DNA from: Tipula vernalis
Lineage: Eukaryota > Arthropoda > Insecta > Diptera > Tipulidae
NCBI GenBank assembly: GCA_958295665.1
Contig: OY282559.1
Location: 265,956,057-266,020,056, forward strand
DNA: 64,000 bases
Direction of reading: 5' to 3'
The notes under the pieces are model-generated. The model made no database searches and was not told the origin of the DNA. It saw only the letters and a list, made by a program, of their open reading frames with translations. This document shows, one piece after another, positions 46,311 to 58,354 of this stretch. Both the position numbers and the translations under genes were made by a program. Numbering within the stretch: position 1 is the stretch's first letter; every line of letters begins with the position of its first letter.

Positions 46311-47077
46311 AAATGCGACTATCTGACTTGAAAGTCAAAGCCATTCCATTCAGCCAAGTCATTTTTACCGCCCTTTCCCATAATCCTCCTTGATTAGGTG
46401 CTCCTGGCGGAATGAATCGCCAATTTACTCTATCCTTCAGAAGACTGGAAATAATAAAATCATTATTGCTTTTTATAAATGTATACTAAATGTATTATAA
46501 TGTATGTACTTTGTAGCATTATCACAATATATGGTGTGGCAAAGCCCTCTTCTGCTTATAAACCGTCGCAATGCGCCCGGGAATGACTATGTACTAAGGT
46601 TCATGCAAACCTCGATATGTATGGCGTGCGTACTGAAGTACACAAAAATGGCCAAATATGCTTTAACAGGTATTGACCCCTTCGTCGCACAGAATGAACC
46701 TTGAATGGCCCACAAAAATCTACTCAGACTGCACGAAATGCCACCGTACATTGTACCCTATCTTCAGGCAGCTATCCCATTATTTAGCTCATCATTTTAG
46801 GTTTTTGCATCAAACAATTAATGCACCTCCGGAATATCTTCTTCGCTACGTCCTTTCCCCTAATCACCCAAAAATTTTGTCGAACTAGGCTAATAAGTAA
46901 ATGTATGCCTGGATATTGATGTTGAATATGTATATCATGAATAATAGCTGTGGCTATAGGTGACTTCGAAGAAATGATTATCGGATGTTTACTATTGTAT
47001 GGCAATGTTGATTTTTCTAATCTACCCCCTACTCTCATGACTCCCTCATTATCTAGGAATGGGTTTAGCTGCTGCAA
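46310..47077 (-). pseudogene. BEL/Pao integrase zinc finger and catalytic core
   Basis: 46784-47077 carries GVMRVGGRLEKSTLPYNSKH, HDIHIQHQYPGIHLLISLVR and CINC: the R-V-G-G-R-L start and H-x-x-x-H-x-G ... C-x2-C finger of BEL integrase. Below it, in shifting frames, come a YLAIFVYFSTHAIHIEV block, a SRRGLCHTIYCDNAT-type block with the second catalytic Asp, and FIPPGAPNQGGLWERAVK near 46400 with the catalytic Glu. Stops in between show decay. Confidence 0.8.
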
Positions 47078-47084
47078 ACTGCTT

Positions 47085-48099
47085 TTAATGGGTATTGGTT
47101 TTGACCCTTGTAAACAACCGATATTCCTCAGAAAAATCTACTTTTTGCCAGTACACTACTATTTTACGGTTAGCTTCTTCAAGTCCTGCGGTTGTTAGCA
47201 CTCCCATTCGCTTCTCTAATTGACGTTTCTTGGCCCTCGAGTTGTTCACATATCTAAGAACATATGCGAAAATTTTCTTCAGTTTGAAAAAGCTACAATA
47301 TTTTTGGCTCAACCACAACAGGGTGTCGTTTTGTAGTTTCGGCTTGGATTCTGGCAGCGAACTGATAATATTACATACTTCTATCTGGCTTTCTTCCTTC
47401 GTCTCTGGTATTTCCGGCTGATCGGGCCAATATTGCTACTCCTTAGATAGCCACGCTCGTCCATTCCACCAAAAGGTTATTTCTCGAGATTTCAACAGCG
47501 GATTGCCCACGAGTTGCACAGTCTGCTGAATTATATCTTGATGGAATGTGCCGCCACCGATCCCTTTTATATAAGCCAATGATTTTTGCGGTGCGATTGG
47601 CGACAAATGTTGTCCAGCGTCTCGGTTGACTGGAAATTTAATCCAAGACGATTTTTGAATCTGTCCACATTGTAACCGCGGCTGAGTCGATTGATAAAAT
47701 TTCAGTAACATCTTTTACCAATCGACTGAGAAGTACTGCACCCATTAGCTCCAGTCTCGGTATACTGACTTGTTTCAATGGTGATACTTTGGTTTTTGCA
47801 CAAATTAGATGTGTGACAAACCCTTCCTTGCTTCGTGATCGAGCGTAGACAGCTGCTGCATAAGCCCATTTGCTAGCATCGCAAAACCCGTTTAAGGTAA
47901 TGGTATCCGACGCAGTAACACATCTAGGAATTTTCAATTCTGGCGTTTGGGAAAGGTTGTTGCGCAGGCTAATCCACGATGATTGTACTTCTGGCGATAA
48001 CTGTGCATCCCATTCAATCCTTTGCAACCACAAACTTTGAAATACGATTTTAAGGGGACTTACACCTTCTTCGGAAAATGCCACTACAATCCGAAACAA
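47085..48099 (-). pseudogene. BEL/Pao RNase H and connection
   Basis: 47638-48099 includes SLWLQRIEWDAQLSPEVQSS, NGFCDASKWAYAAAVYARS (the GFCDAS RNase H motif), KQVSIPRLELMGAVLLSRLV and VTMWTDSKIVLD. These are successive RNase H motifs of BEL elements. 47436-47711 and 47085-47318 continue into the connection region (WYWWNGRAWL-like block; TTAGLEEANRKIVVYWQK). Frames change between pieces. Confidence 0.85.
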
Positions 48100-48104
48100 A
48101 ATTA

Positions 48105-49135
48105 CAGCACTACAATTTTATTCCCATAAAATTGCAGTCCGTTTCAACGTTTTTAATCCTTTGCACTATGGTGCGAAACTATTTCAGCAATACTTAGTTT
48201 ATTGCTACGCTAGAGTTGAAGCTAATAGATTAAATTTTATACCAACCAATCAGCGATCTCTTCGTGTGGAATCTTATCAAGGTCTTTTAGATTATGTCAA
48301 TAACTTAGCTCAAAATAGAAATGTTAGTGTAGGTAATTTGTATAAACTGACCTCTTCTTTTACTGGCGGACCACGGTTTATGGCAAAATTATATCGAGAT
48401 AATATGGCAATGATTCGCAAATTTGGTCGTCCTGATTTATTTATTACATTCACGTGTAATCCATCGTGGACAGAAATTAAAGAAGAACTTAAAACTTTTC
48501 AAAATCCTGAGTTTTTAATTTAAAGCTAAAAATATTTTTAGATGTTATTGTTAAAAAGCAGATATTTGGAACTGTTGTTTGGTACGTTTATAAAATTGAA
48601 CATCAAAAACGTGGATTACCACATGCACATTGTCTATTCACGCTTAAAACTGAGGATAAATTTAGAACATCCGATGACATTGACAACATAATTTGCGCTG
48701 AAATTCCAAATCAGAATGAACAACCACGACTTTATGAAATAATTATAAAACAAAATATTCATGGTCCATGTGGAGAATTGAACAGAAATTGTGTTTGCAT
48801 GGTTGATGGAAAATGTTCAAAACAATTCCCAAATAGTTACTGCAGTGAGACTGACATTTCCGTAGATTATTATCCAAAATATAGGCGACGTCCTCCTACT
48901 AATTTAGAAAATCAACCCAGATCACGATCGAACATTGTAATTGATAACCGGTTTGTTGTTCCTTATAATCCTTTCCTGAGTCTTAAATATAATGCTCATA
49001 AAAACGTTGAACTTTGCTCGACAGTCAAAGCAATAAAGTATAGACACAAATATTTAACAAAGGGCCAAGATTGCGCCAGAATTCGAGTTGCCGTTAATAC
49101 TACAAACAAGACAGGCAATGTTGTAGAATATGATT
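48105..49135 (+). pseudogene. Helitron Rep domain (HUH nuclease), degenerate
   Basis: Helitrons transpose by a rolling-circle mechanism using a Rep/helicase protein. 48161-48523 holds the N-terminal helitron-like domain: LHYGAKLF...YLV, VESYQGLLDYV and PDLFITFTCNPSW. After a stop, HQKRGLPHAHCLFTL at about 48610-48640 is the two-histidine HUH motif. 48778-49137 includes GPCGELNRNCVCM, CSKQFPNSYC and KAIKYRHKYLTKG at about 49030-49065, the KYxxKY tyrosine motif. Stops near 48524 and 49135 break the frame. Confidence 0.9.
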
Positions 49136-51072
49136 AAATAAATCAATACATGAATTCTCGATATATTAGTTCGCAGGAAGCTGCTTGGCATATCTAGGAG
49201 CTTCCAATTCATGGCCAATCACATAATGTTGTTACACTATCCGTTCATTTACAAGATGGTCAGTCAATATTTTTCACCGAAGATAATATTGAAAATGCTT
49301 TAAGAAGAGAGTCTGTTAGGGTCACAACTTTAACCGCATTTTTTGAATTAAATTCTACAGACCGTTTCGCTCATAACATATTGTATCAGGATATTCCGAT
49401 GAAAAACAATAAATGGCAAAAACGCTCTCCAAATTCACACTTTGGGGAGAAAGCTATCGGTAGAATCATTTCAGTTTTTCCCAATTCATCATTTCAGTTT
49501 TTCCCAACTCATTTACGGTTACTACTTCTTAAACTGAAGGACTCTGAGGCTACATCTTTCAATACTTTAAAAACTTTTAATAATTGTGTATTCCCAACGT
49601 TTAAAGAAGCAGCTAAGGCACGAGGTCTAATTAATGATAGCGTTGAGTGGCATAATTGTTTATCAGAAGCTAACACTCATATGTTGCCAAAATCGTTGCG
49701 AGCATTATTCGTTACTATACTGTGTTATTGCAAGAATTTTAAGAACAATCTTCTGGAAGACGTTATTAATCAAGGTATGACTGAAAATGAAGCTTTGGCT
49801 CATTGCGTATTTTAATTAAAAGAGCAGTGTGTTTAATTAATGCAACAGTAATCTTAATTAAAACATAAATTTTGCTCCTAATAACAACAACTGAACCTAA
49901 TCTGTGGGTATTACTCAACAATGATCAGAATGTCGCAGCATCAATGATATTTTCATCCTTGCATAATCGAATTTCTCAAACGTGTTTTTATTTAGATGGA
50001 CCTGGTGGAAGTGGAAAAACATTTTTATACCGAGCGTTAATTCAAAAAATCGATGCAGAAAATAAAAATGTATTATGTGTTGCATGGACAGGAATAGCAG
50101 CAACTCTTTTACCCAAGGTAATGACATGTCACTCTGCGTTTTCATTGCCTCTCATTATGGATGCCGTGAAATTTCCTCAACTTACTCGCAAAAAACGTGA
50201 CTTTTTAGTATCTGTTGATTGCGTAATTTGGGATGAAGCTCCAATATTTCAGGCATAGCACTTGAAATTGTGGACTTAATATTTCGCGATTTAATGAAAA
50301 ATGATTTACCGTTTGGTGGAAAGGTAATGGTCTTAGGAGGAGATTTTCGGTAAGTGTTACCTATTGTTAGAAGAGGAAATCGTGCGTCAATTATAAATGC
50401 AACTTTTAAAAAGTCCCATTTGTGGCATCACTTTAAAGTATTAAGCTTAAGTACAAACATGAGAGCAATAAGTGATCCACATTTTAGCAGTTGGCTTTTG
50501 AACGTTGGTGATGGGAAGAATTTTGATACCTCACACACTAAAAAATCACAATACTCTATTCCAATACCTTCAGGTTATATTTCCAATGATCTTATTACAG
50601 ATATTTTTGGTTCATCATTTACTACAAATGATTTTGCATGTACATATATCAAAACGTGCAAATGAGCATGTTCGATAATGTTCTTCAAAAACTTATTTCA
50701 AATGATATATGTTATTGTGCAATCGATTCAGTTAAGGCCGATGACGGCTCTGATGATGAAAACATGCAAGTTAATTTTCCAGTGGAATATCTTAACTGAA
50801 TAAATCCATCAGGATTACCGCCATATTGCCTTAAATTAAAAAAGAGTTGTATAATTATGTTGCTGCGAAATCTTGCAATAAAAAATGGATTATACAATGG
50901 AACACGGTTAGTGGTTCTTGATTTAAGCACCAACTGCTTAAAAGTAGGAATAATTACCGGATCACATTCAGGACCAATACATTTTATTCCTAGAATTACA
51001 TTAGACACAGCTAATGATCCATCTTTGCCTTTCAACTTCGTTCGACATCAGTTTCCAGGAATCAAAATATAG
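49136..51072 (+). pseudogene. Helitron helicase domain (Pif1-like), degenerate
   Basis: Continues the Rep frame through broken pieces to a superfamily 1 helicase. 49872-50258 has YLDGPGGSGKTFLYRALIQK (Walker A), VLCVAWTGIAATLL and DCVIWDEAPI (Walker B). 50354-50665 has LSLSTNMRA, and 50857-51072 has MLLRNLAIKNGLYNGTRLVV and the FVRHQFPGIKI end. The order matches Pif1-type Helitron helicase. Stops near 50258 and 50665 and a shift near 50340 show decay. Typical TC/CTRR Helitron ends were not located. Confidence 0.88.
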
Positions 51073-51149
51073 AATGCGGTACACTGCAAGTAATAACGAG
51101 CATTCAGATATTTGGTACTCACTGTTCGATGCAATTGAAAAGCAGAGAG

Positions 51150-51790
51150 TGATTAGCGATTGAAATACGATGCCGCTTGTTTGGTAACTCTTGTTCAATG
51201 TATTGTGCTCGAAACTAACAGAAAAGCGAAAAGATATTATGAAAATAATCGATTATCTCAAAATCCAAAACAATTACGTCGATGGTATGACACAGACGAA
51301 AACGAAATATACGCATACATAGTAGCTGTATTGTTATATGCTGGTGCAGAAAAATCTTGCGAGGTTGAAACGAATGACTTGTTTCATATAACTCACTTGA
51401 CTTTCTACTCTTGCATTATGCCGTTAAAGAGATTCGACTTGATTAGCCGGTTTATTCGTTTTGACGATTCTCGTAGGAGGCCGCTACACCTTAAAGTAGA
51501 TAAACTGGCTGCGTTCAGATATGCTTGGAATGCATTTCAATAAACCCTAACTGAAGTTTACCAATCATCAAAAGAGCTGACTGTCGATCAGCAATTAGTC
51601 ACGACCAGAGCCAGATTGCCTCTCCCGTACACGTGCTGTATAAAGTATAGTGGTCCACTGCTTTACGAAAATGAGAATAGTTTCCCGATTGTTGCAAATC
51701 TAATTTAATATTTAGTAAAGACGCAAAAGAGTACAATTGCTATTTACTATTTGATGGCATGTAAATGCATTTTTGTACCATATTCCATTC
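51150..51790 (+). pseudogene. piggyBac-type transposase fragment
   Basis: 51160-51543 encodes DENEIYAYIVAVLLYAGAEK, then DLFHITHLTFYSCIMPLKRF, LISRFIRFDDSRRRP and KLAAFRYAWNAFQ. After a stop comes LTVDQQLVTTRARLP near 51585. Together they match the N-terminal part of the piggyBac transposase core (I-x-A-h-I-G-h-L-h-L-x-G, M-S-x-x-R-F-x-x-I-x-x-h-L-R-F-D-D, DKL-x-x-h-R ... LTVDEQL). The Asp of VDEQL is present although the E is changed to Q. The remaining DDE half is not seen. No TTAA-flanked ends found. Confidence 0.8.
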
Positions 51791-54000
51791 AATTATTCAT
51801 ACTAAATACTCCACAAATTACATGTTTAATACATTTTTTTTTTTTTGTAAAGTGTTGATCCACTAAATAAATCAAAAATGAAAACAAGTTTTTCAACAGA
51901 TTTAACTCAATTAAAATTATATTTTCAGCAGCATTTAGTACAAAAAAAAAAAAATCTCTCTCAAATCAGTTATTGATGTACCCAACCATACAAAAAACGA
52001 AAATTGGATAATGTCCAATTCAAAACTTTGGCAATACATATCGTATTCCTACTCTCATACGAGTGTATGTACACTGTAAGAGGATATATGGATAACTTTT
52101 GCCACATAAAAAGTTTATGTATGTTAAGTACCCTTGCGATTGAATAAATTATCTTCTCAAACTTGGCACGAAATTCTATTTTGGAATTTATTTAGTTTAT
52201 CATGCAATGATTTTACATTTTCATAATATATGTAACATTGTATGTATCTTACGTACAAATAAACTTTCGAAACTTTGTCCAGTCATTTGGTATGGACCTG
52301 GTTAACAATTTTTTGTTTTCGTCGTTATGATGGGCACGAAAAACAGTGGTTCCGTATGCATACTTTAAATTGGCTTATTCATCATAAAATTGTTTTTACA
52401 CATTTTAATTAAAAGTTTTTATTTATTTTTTTTACTGTTACCAATTTTTTTTTTTTTTCAAATTCAATGAGGTTTAGTTTCGAAATGTGAGAAAAAAGAA
52501 AACTTTGAAATGCTATGAAGCCAATAAAGTGAAAAGTTTGATTATAATAAAAATCAATTATTTTTCTAGTTTTAACTTAAAATGGTTGGTTTATGTATTT
52601 TTCATTAATTTCTACTTAATAAAAGACCAACTCTAACGTTTCGGGCACGTTTTTCATCAAATGATGGAATAAACTCATTGAAACGATGGAGTTTTTTTTT
52701 TTTAAATTAATAAAAAATAATTAAACAAACCATTTTGAGTTAAAACTAAATAAATAATATATTTGATGTAAGAGGTTTATATGTACTCTTACTATGCGAT
52801 GTATCATTTACAAAAATTGTGAGGATAAATTGAGAAAGACAATGGAAATATTTAAGGAGAAATGAAAGATTTTCTTATACTTGTGTGTTTTGCGTATAAA
52901 TAGTAACGAACTTGATCAAATAACCGTGCTCTTCAATTAAATAAAGCATTCAAGTATTTTGATTAAAAATCGATCAAATTATTTTACTTATTTTATTGAT
53001 CTTCTCTGTAACTATCAGTTATAATTTAACATAATCTTTAACTTCTTAAGCGCTAAACCTAACGAGAAATTTTTTTACGAGATATTACTGAAAGGTTTGC
53101 ATTATTTTAGCTAAACCTTTTGGAATAAACCAGAAAATTTATTTATTTATTTATTTCAAATATATAGTGTAAAGAAGGTATAATCTTTTTAATTTTTTGA
53201 AACAAAGTAAACACATTATGAACAAGAAAGTTCAGCGACATGCATTTCTTCATTACATGAGGACAAAATTTTTAGCATTGTAGGGTATTGAAAAACGATA
53301 AGTAAAGAAAAAAAATGTATGTTAATGTAAAAACTAATTAACAATAAACGTAAAATTCAAAAATAATAAGTTAGCAAAGAGAAGAACAAAAAAACCAAAT
53401 TCATAAAACAATATATCATAGATTAATAAAAAGAATATGTATTTAATTTAGGTAAACAATTTATTTAATTAATTTTATATTGTCGCAAATTTTATTCTTA
53501 CTCGTTTTTTGTTGATGTGTTGTGGACGACAGTTAATCTCAAAGTGATTTTTAAAATATTTGAAAAGCTTTTCATATCAAGTTTTTCTGTAGTTGCCTAA
53601 ATGACTTCAAAAGACAAATATGCAATGAGATCGTCGATATGCATCTATCGATAAGTAATAGCGACAGGTGCACAGTATGCAATGTTTGCGTTAAATGTCA
53701 TTGAACTCACTCATCATATGGACAAATACGTGTGACAGGTAAAGATTGAGTTGGATTTATTTATTTTTTTTGGCCACAAATTAAATTTAATATATTTTAT
53801 TTATTTTAGGCGTCAACACGTATCTCGCGAATACTTTCTGGAAGCCTGTTAAATATTAATGAAGCCGTAACTAAGAAATAGTTACGAAAATGAGTTTTAA
53901 AAAATGTTGGTATTATTTTTTGATACGGTTACCACTTATTTCAAAGTATGATGCTTTATCGAAAGAATTGAGCTCAATACAAATAAAAACCACGTGTGAC
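51791..54000. other. AT-rich stretch without a recognised gene
   Basis: No gene, RNA gene or element border is recognised over about 2.2 kb. It is rich in poly-A/T, TTTATTTA runs (near 53140) and short A-runs. The piggyBac relic may continue a little into its left edge. Confidence 0.5.
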
Positions 54001-54036
54001 AACGTTTGTTTTTAAAAAAACATCAATCTAATGGTA

Positions 54037-54328
54037 TTAGTTATTGTGCTGAAGTAAGTGCAATCCCAAGGCATAATAAAACGATTTCAATATCTCAAAA
54101 GAACAATGAGATTGTAGAAGGTACATTTTCCTGATAGTAGAGTGGAGAGAATTTTTCAAAACTGTAACATGGCATCTCCAATTTAAATGACAATCGACTT
54201 CTAGACCTAAATATTTACAGGAACTTACTGATTCGATAACCATACAGTTGAGCAAGCAAGATCCATTTCTGGAACAAGAGACGATCACGAAAAACAATAT
54301 CAGTATTAAACGAATGATATAGGCATTC
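54037..54328 (-). pseudogene. LINE post-RT (thumb) fragment
   Basis: Contains CKYLGLEVDCHLNWRCHV, the YLG-x-x-x-D-x-x-L-x-W-x-x-H motif after LINE reverse transcriptase, then VLKNSLHSTIRKMYLLQSHC. The N-terminal residues NAY continue the RT fragment at 55412 across the foldback element. Confidence 0.8.
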
Positions 54329-55411
54329 ATACGAATGAAGTTTATCCTAAATTATTAATAGAGTTTACAACAACAACAAAATTACGTTTGTATGAGTTTA
54401 AAAAAGGATACATTCGGGCGAATTTATTATATGCACAAAGAAAAATTGATTAAAATCAAATATTTAAACTTTGAACAAATACACAAAATTTTTTAAGAAT
54501 TAAACTATTTGGGATTTCACAAAGCTAATCCCATTAAATTTAATAACGGATCAAGGAGTTTACCTATTAATCGACAATGTTTGACAATTGAAATTTTAAT
54601 CTCATCCATGTATAAGAAAACTTTCTTCTATTGGTACACATCCCACTATGATAATCAGATAGGTATGCGTATACTTTTAACATGCTTATCCGCCAAAATT
54701 TCATATTGGGTTTACCTATTGAAATAACGATTATTCGAAAAATTTAATCTTATTTCTGTCTGTTTTAGAAATTCAACAATCTTTGTATTATAGTACAAAA
54801 CACAGAAATAAGATTAAATTTTTCAAATAATCGTTATTTCAATAGGTAAACCCAATATGAAATTTTAGCAAATATGCATGATTATACTACACACATAGGA
54901 CTATCGAAAAATTATAGTGACGTGTTTGCCGATAGAAGAAAGTTTTAAGATATCGATTTTCTTGGATATGCATTAGACCCAATTTTTGAAGTTTTCGAAT
55001 AATCGATATTTCAATAGGTAAACCCAATATAAAATTTTAGCGGATAAGCATGTTAAAAGTATACGCATAGGCGTATCTCATCTGATTATCATAGTGGGAT
55101 GTGTGCCAATAGAAGAAAGTTTTCTTATAAATGGATAAGATTAAAATTTCAATTGTCAAACATTGTCGATTAATAGGTAAACTCCTTGATCCGTTATTAA
55201 ATTTAATAGGATTAGCTTTGTGAAATCCCAAATAGTTTAATTCTTAAAAAATTTTGTGTATTTGTTCAAAGTTTAAATATTTGATTTTAATCAATTTTTC
55301 TTTGTGCATATAATAAATTCGCCCGAATGTATCCTTTTTTAAACTCATACAAACGTAATTTTGTTGTTTTTGTAAAATCTATTATTAATTTAGGATAAAC
55401 TTCATTCGCAT
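54329..55411. mobile_element. Foldback-type inverted-repeat element, 1083 bp (8-bp duplication AGGCATTC)
   Basis: AGGCATTC at 54321-54328 and 55412-55419 flanks ends ATACGAATGAAG and CTTCATTCGCAT. The left arm 54329 to about 54745 and right arm about 54990-55411 are inverted copies of about 415 bp with few differences. Translation of the left arm in plus and the right arm in minus gives almost the same peptide over 50 residues. Between the arms, about 54795-54985 is a second, more diverged copy in right-arm orientation. It sits in a LINE reverse transcriptase whose frame is continuous once the element and one duplication are left out. No transposase. Superfamily unknown; an 8-bp duplication suggests hAT- or P-type mobilisation. 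Confidence 0.88.
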
Positions 55412-56000
55412 AGGCATTCAAACTAAACAAAATAGCCTTTGGTTTCGGGCTAAGCACCAGTCCGTGAACTGAAAACCATTTGCTCAAGACTGAAAGATCA
55501 TCATTAATACTTGATAATGTTGACAAATAATTGTTACAAATATAAGAAAATGCCATGCCATCGCAGCAAACGCAATAAATTTGCCATAAAACTTTTGTCG
55601 AAAAATGGAGTTTACGTAAATTAGAAAAAGAATTTGTCCAAGGACTGATCCTTGAGGAACGCCAACTTGGAGTTCGACAAATTTGCTCAGTGATCCACCG
55701 GTACTCACTCGTTGTAACCGACCTTTTAAATACTACACTATGTCCTATGTACTATGTACTATGGACATCATGTCCAGCCGCGTTTGATTTAATTTTTCCA
55801 ATTAGATTCACTACATCAAGGTCTGTGACGCATTTAAATTGGAACGGTGAACTTTGAAATCCAAACATAAAATCATCATTAGTACTCATTAATGGTAACA
55901 CGGCACTAGTAGAAATATCATCAGCCGAAAACGGTATAGTATTACTAGAATTTGTATCAGCAATGCCAACTGATCTAAGATTATTCCAAAGCCGCTTCAT
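55412..56000 (-). pseudogene. LINE reverse transcriptase (palm) and upstream linker
   Basis: 55484-55708 gives VELQVGVPQGSVLGQILFLI (the G-V-P-Q-G-S-x-L-G-P-h-L-F motif). The next frame gives FAMAW-type sequence, LSTLSSINDDLSVLSKWFSV and GLVLSPKPKAILF, with the catalytic ADD damaged near 55555. 55752-56000 encodes VTDLDVVNLIGKIKSNAAGH, the pre-RT block L-x-x-I-K-x-x-x-S-x-G-x-D. The central RT motifs between them are deleted. Confidence 0.8.
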
Positions 56001-56144
56001 GGTAACCCTTGGATTACCGAAATAATATTTTTGTTTACATTCACGGCTAGTAACTTGATTTCTATAGTTACAATACTTAGCTTTGTGACCAAGGTCACCA
56101 TGCTTTTTCCATAATTGATGGGTTTAATCTCTTAATGTGCTTAG

Positions 56145-56960
56145 TTAAATAATTTTAGTATTAAGCCAGGGTGCTGCTGGATTAAAATCGAGAATTTTTT
56201 TTACCGGAATGCAACGCTGGTGTATGATATCTATAAAATTGTGAAATAAATTACAAATGTTGTCCAAATTAGCCATGCTCTTTAACATTTCAAAATTCAG
56301 TTCAACAAAGGTGTTTTCCATTACCTCCTCATCAATATTATCGTACACCGGGATATAGGAGTATGTTCGTTTTAGCCGTTTGAACTTCATTTTATATGAC
56401 ATATAAATCAAATAATGGTCGGAAATCGACGGAAGGGAAATTTTGTTGAAGTGAATTATTCTATCAGAGTCAGCTTCATCCACCAGAATTAAATCTAAAA
56501 AATTTGATTCTCTTGTAAATTGAAATGGAACAACAAATAAATTGAGTATATTTAAATTGTCGAGAAATCGATTCGGGGTAGTATTTAAATTAATATTAAA
56601 ATCACCGAGAATTATCACATGGGAATAGCTATTTATTTAATCCATAAACAAAGTCACAATATCGTCGATGTCATTTAATATTCTTGGTGCTGGATTATAG
56701 CCAACAATTACGGCATGCTTAGTATTTTTAACGTTTAGTTCTAAAATAATAAACTCAGTTTTCCCCAAAACAAGACGATCAACACATTTGATATTTAAAG
56801 ACGATCTAAAATACACGGCCACCCCACCTCCTGATTTTTTCTTACCAGCAACACGATCATGACGTAGCATTTTATAACGCAAAATTGCCACGCTAGAAGA
56901 TAATATTTTTGGATGAAGCCAAGTCTCACTCGTTAATTCCTGGTTATAAATTATTTGCAA
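56145..56960 (-). pseudogene. LINE endonuclease, minus strand
   Basis: 56637-56960 holds TSETWLHPKI (catalytic Glu), RHDRVAGKKKSGGGVAVYFR and ELNVKNTKHAVIVGYNPAPR. 56145-56618 holds VIILGDFNINLNTTPNRFLD (GDFN), FLDLILVDEADSD and LPSISDHYLIYMSYKM (SDH). All endonuclease motifs are therefore present in order, with one in-frame stop between the two pieces. The linker RTYSYIPVYDNIDEEVMEN follows. This is the best preserved part of the element. Confidence 0.88.
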
Positions 56961-56962
56961 AT

Positions 56963-57649
56963 TGTAATAATGATTATCGGTCTGGTGGCGTTGCTGTGTT
57001 CATAGCTGATGACTTAAGTGTGAAGATAAATACCGATTTTTAGTTGCCTACAGCTGATAAATACGTGTTTTGTGTGTTTATAGATTAAAATCGTATAGTA
57101 TCGATGCTTTTTTGGAGGAATTCGATTCATTTCTTAGCGTACTTACATCTAAGAACTTATTGATTATTGGTGATATACTGGGGAATTCTGCTTTAATTGA
57201 TGATTACAAATTTTTAATGTCTAGTAATGGCTTAATTTCCTATATTAATGTACCAAACAGATTTTCTAATCAATCTTTTACTTGCATTGATCACGTTTAC
57301 TCGAGATGCAGTAACATTAAGGTTACGGCCCATTGTCGTGACCAATGGTAATTGTAAAAAACAATGGAATCTAGTAAATGAAATTTTGAATAAGGAGAAC
57401 TGTAGTAACCACATCTCTGTTATATCACCACTTAATATTGTTAATAGTTTCAATATATAGTTTGCTAACATTATTGCTACCATGAGACCGTATGTTAACA
57501 ATCCTAATTTGATCAGCTCCAAGTCGATGGTCTTGGATAGTTCCTATTAATAATGTTTTTTTCTTCCGACCAATTACTTCGGTAGGATTATTTTATATTA
57601 TTAATTCTTTGGAAACTAAGCATGTGACTGATAATGTAGGCTTGAGCAG
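56963..57649 (+). pseudogene. LINE endonuclease and linker, plus strand (first half)
   Basis: Starts within the domain at DYRSGGVAVFIADDLSVKI, then KNLLIIGDILGNSAL (GDxN), LISYINVPNRFSNQSFTCID and HVYSR, which is the SYIN-x-P-T-R-x-x-x-x-x-T-CIDHh block of Jockey/CR1-type endonucleases. After shifts, WNLVNEILNK and PLNIVNSFNIYF (linker) are seen, and a FRPITSVGLFYIINSLETK block near 57560-57620 leads into RT. It is interrupted by a hAT element at 57650 and resumes at 60520. It is in opposite orientation to, and a different family from, the minus-strand LINE next to it. Confidence 0.75.
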
Positions 57650-58354
57650 CAGGGTTGCCAAGTTAGCACTTTCGGTGCCAGATTTGGCACTATATATTTT
57701 ATTTTTGCACCCTAAAAACCAGTTTTGCACCTAAGTGCAATTTGGCCCTATTTCGGTAAATTTAGCACTAATTCTAGCACTTTCAAAAAAATACTAATTC
57801 TTATACAATCGAAGGAATGACAAGAACTAATTTTATTCTTTGGTTTTTTCTCAAAATTATAAAAAATAAACAAATACAAATGATGGGTTTCTTTGAAATT
57901 CAACCTGTTAGGTTGAATTTAGGTTACCTTTTAGTGAAGTCAGGTCAGAGACGGGTAGTGTTAAAAACTAAGTTTTTGTCGATCTCTTAAAATCTGTGTT
58001 TTCTACATATTTCGACAGCGAAAAAAATTATAAATCAATAATTTTAGCATCATTTACGTTCATAACTGCTTCTACAGTTGCTCATAAAACAATAAGAATA
58101 TTTTGTTTCCTCCTTTTCGCCATAACATACTCACACGCCCCTCCCCCCACCCTTGGACACTTTTCGACAGTTTTTGACCAAATTTTTTTGGAGTCATTTT
58201 TTTTTTTAATTTGTAAGGTCGGGTAAACTCTTTTCTATGAAACATAAATTGCTATATCGCACCTACATTATGTCCAAATAATGCATTTGAATATTTGTAG
58301 TTAAATTTGGGCTTTGTTCAGACTAAGGATGTAGTGTTGTTGGAAATTATTTTG

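Larger units (their letters stand above)
45375..48100 (-). mobile_element. BEL/Pao relic, RNase H to integrase, minus strand
   Basis: A second BEL-type element, clearly a different family from 24552-31744. From high to low coordinate: RNase H (47638-48099), connection (47085-47711), integrase finger (46784-47077), integrase core (about 46310-46780) and integrase C-terminus (45375-45872). Gag, protease and RT are missing on the 5' side, where a Helitron begins at about 48100. Stops and frameshifts occur between pieces, and unexplained sequence sits at about 45880-46310. No LTR recognised. Confidence 0.85.
54001..56960 (-). mobile_element. Jockey/CR1-group LINE relic, minus strand, interrupted by a foldback element
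   Basis: From high to low coordinate: endonuclease (56145-56960), linker to RT (55752-56000), reverse transcriptase (55412-55720) and thumb region (54037-54328). The middle of RT is deleted at about 55720-55770, where a short TATGTACTATG tandem lies. A foldback element at 54329-55411 splits RT from thumb. No RNase H is seen, which fits Jockey/CR1-type LINEs. 5' truncated at 56960, where it meets a plus-strand LINE head to head. Confidence 0.85.

Noticed and set aside
49915..50145. Minus-strand open frame across the Helitron helicase
   Set aside because: Antisense shadow of the Walker A region in the plus-strand helicase.
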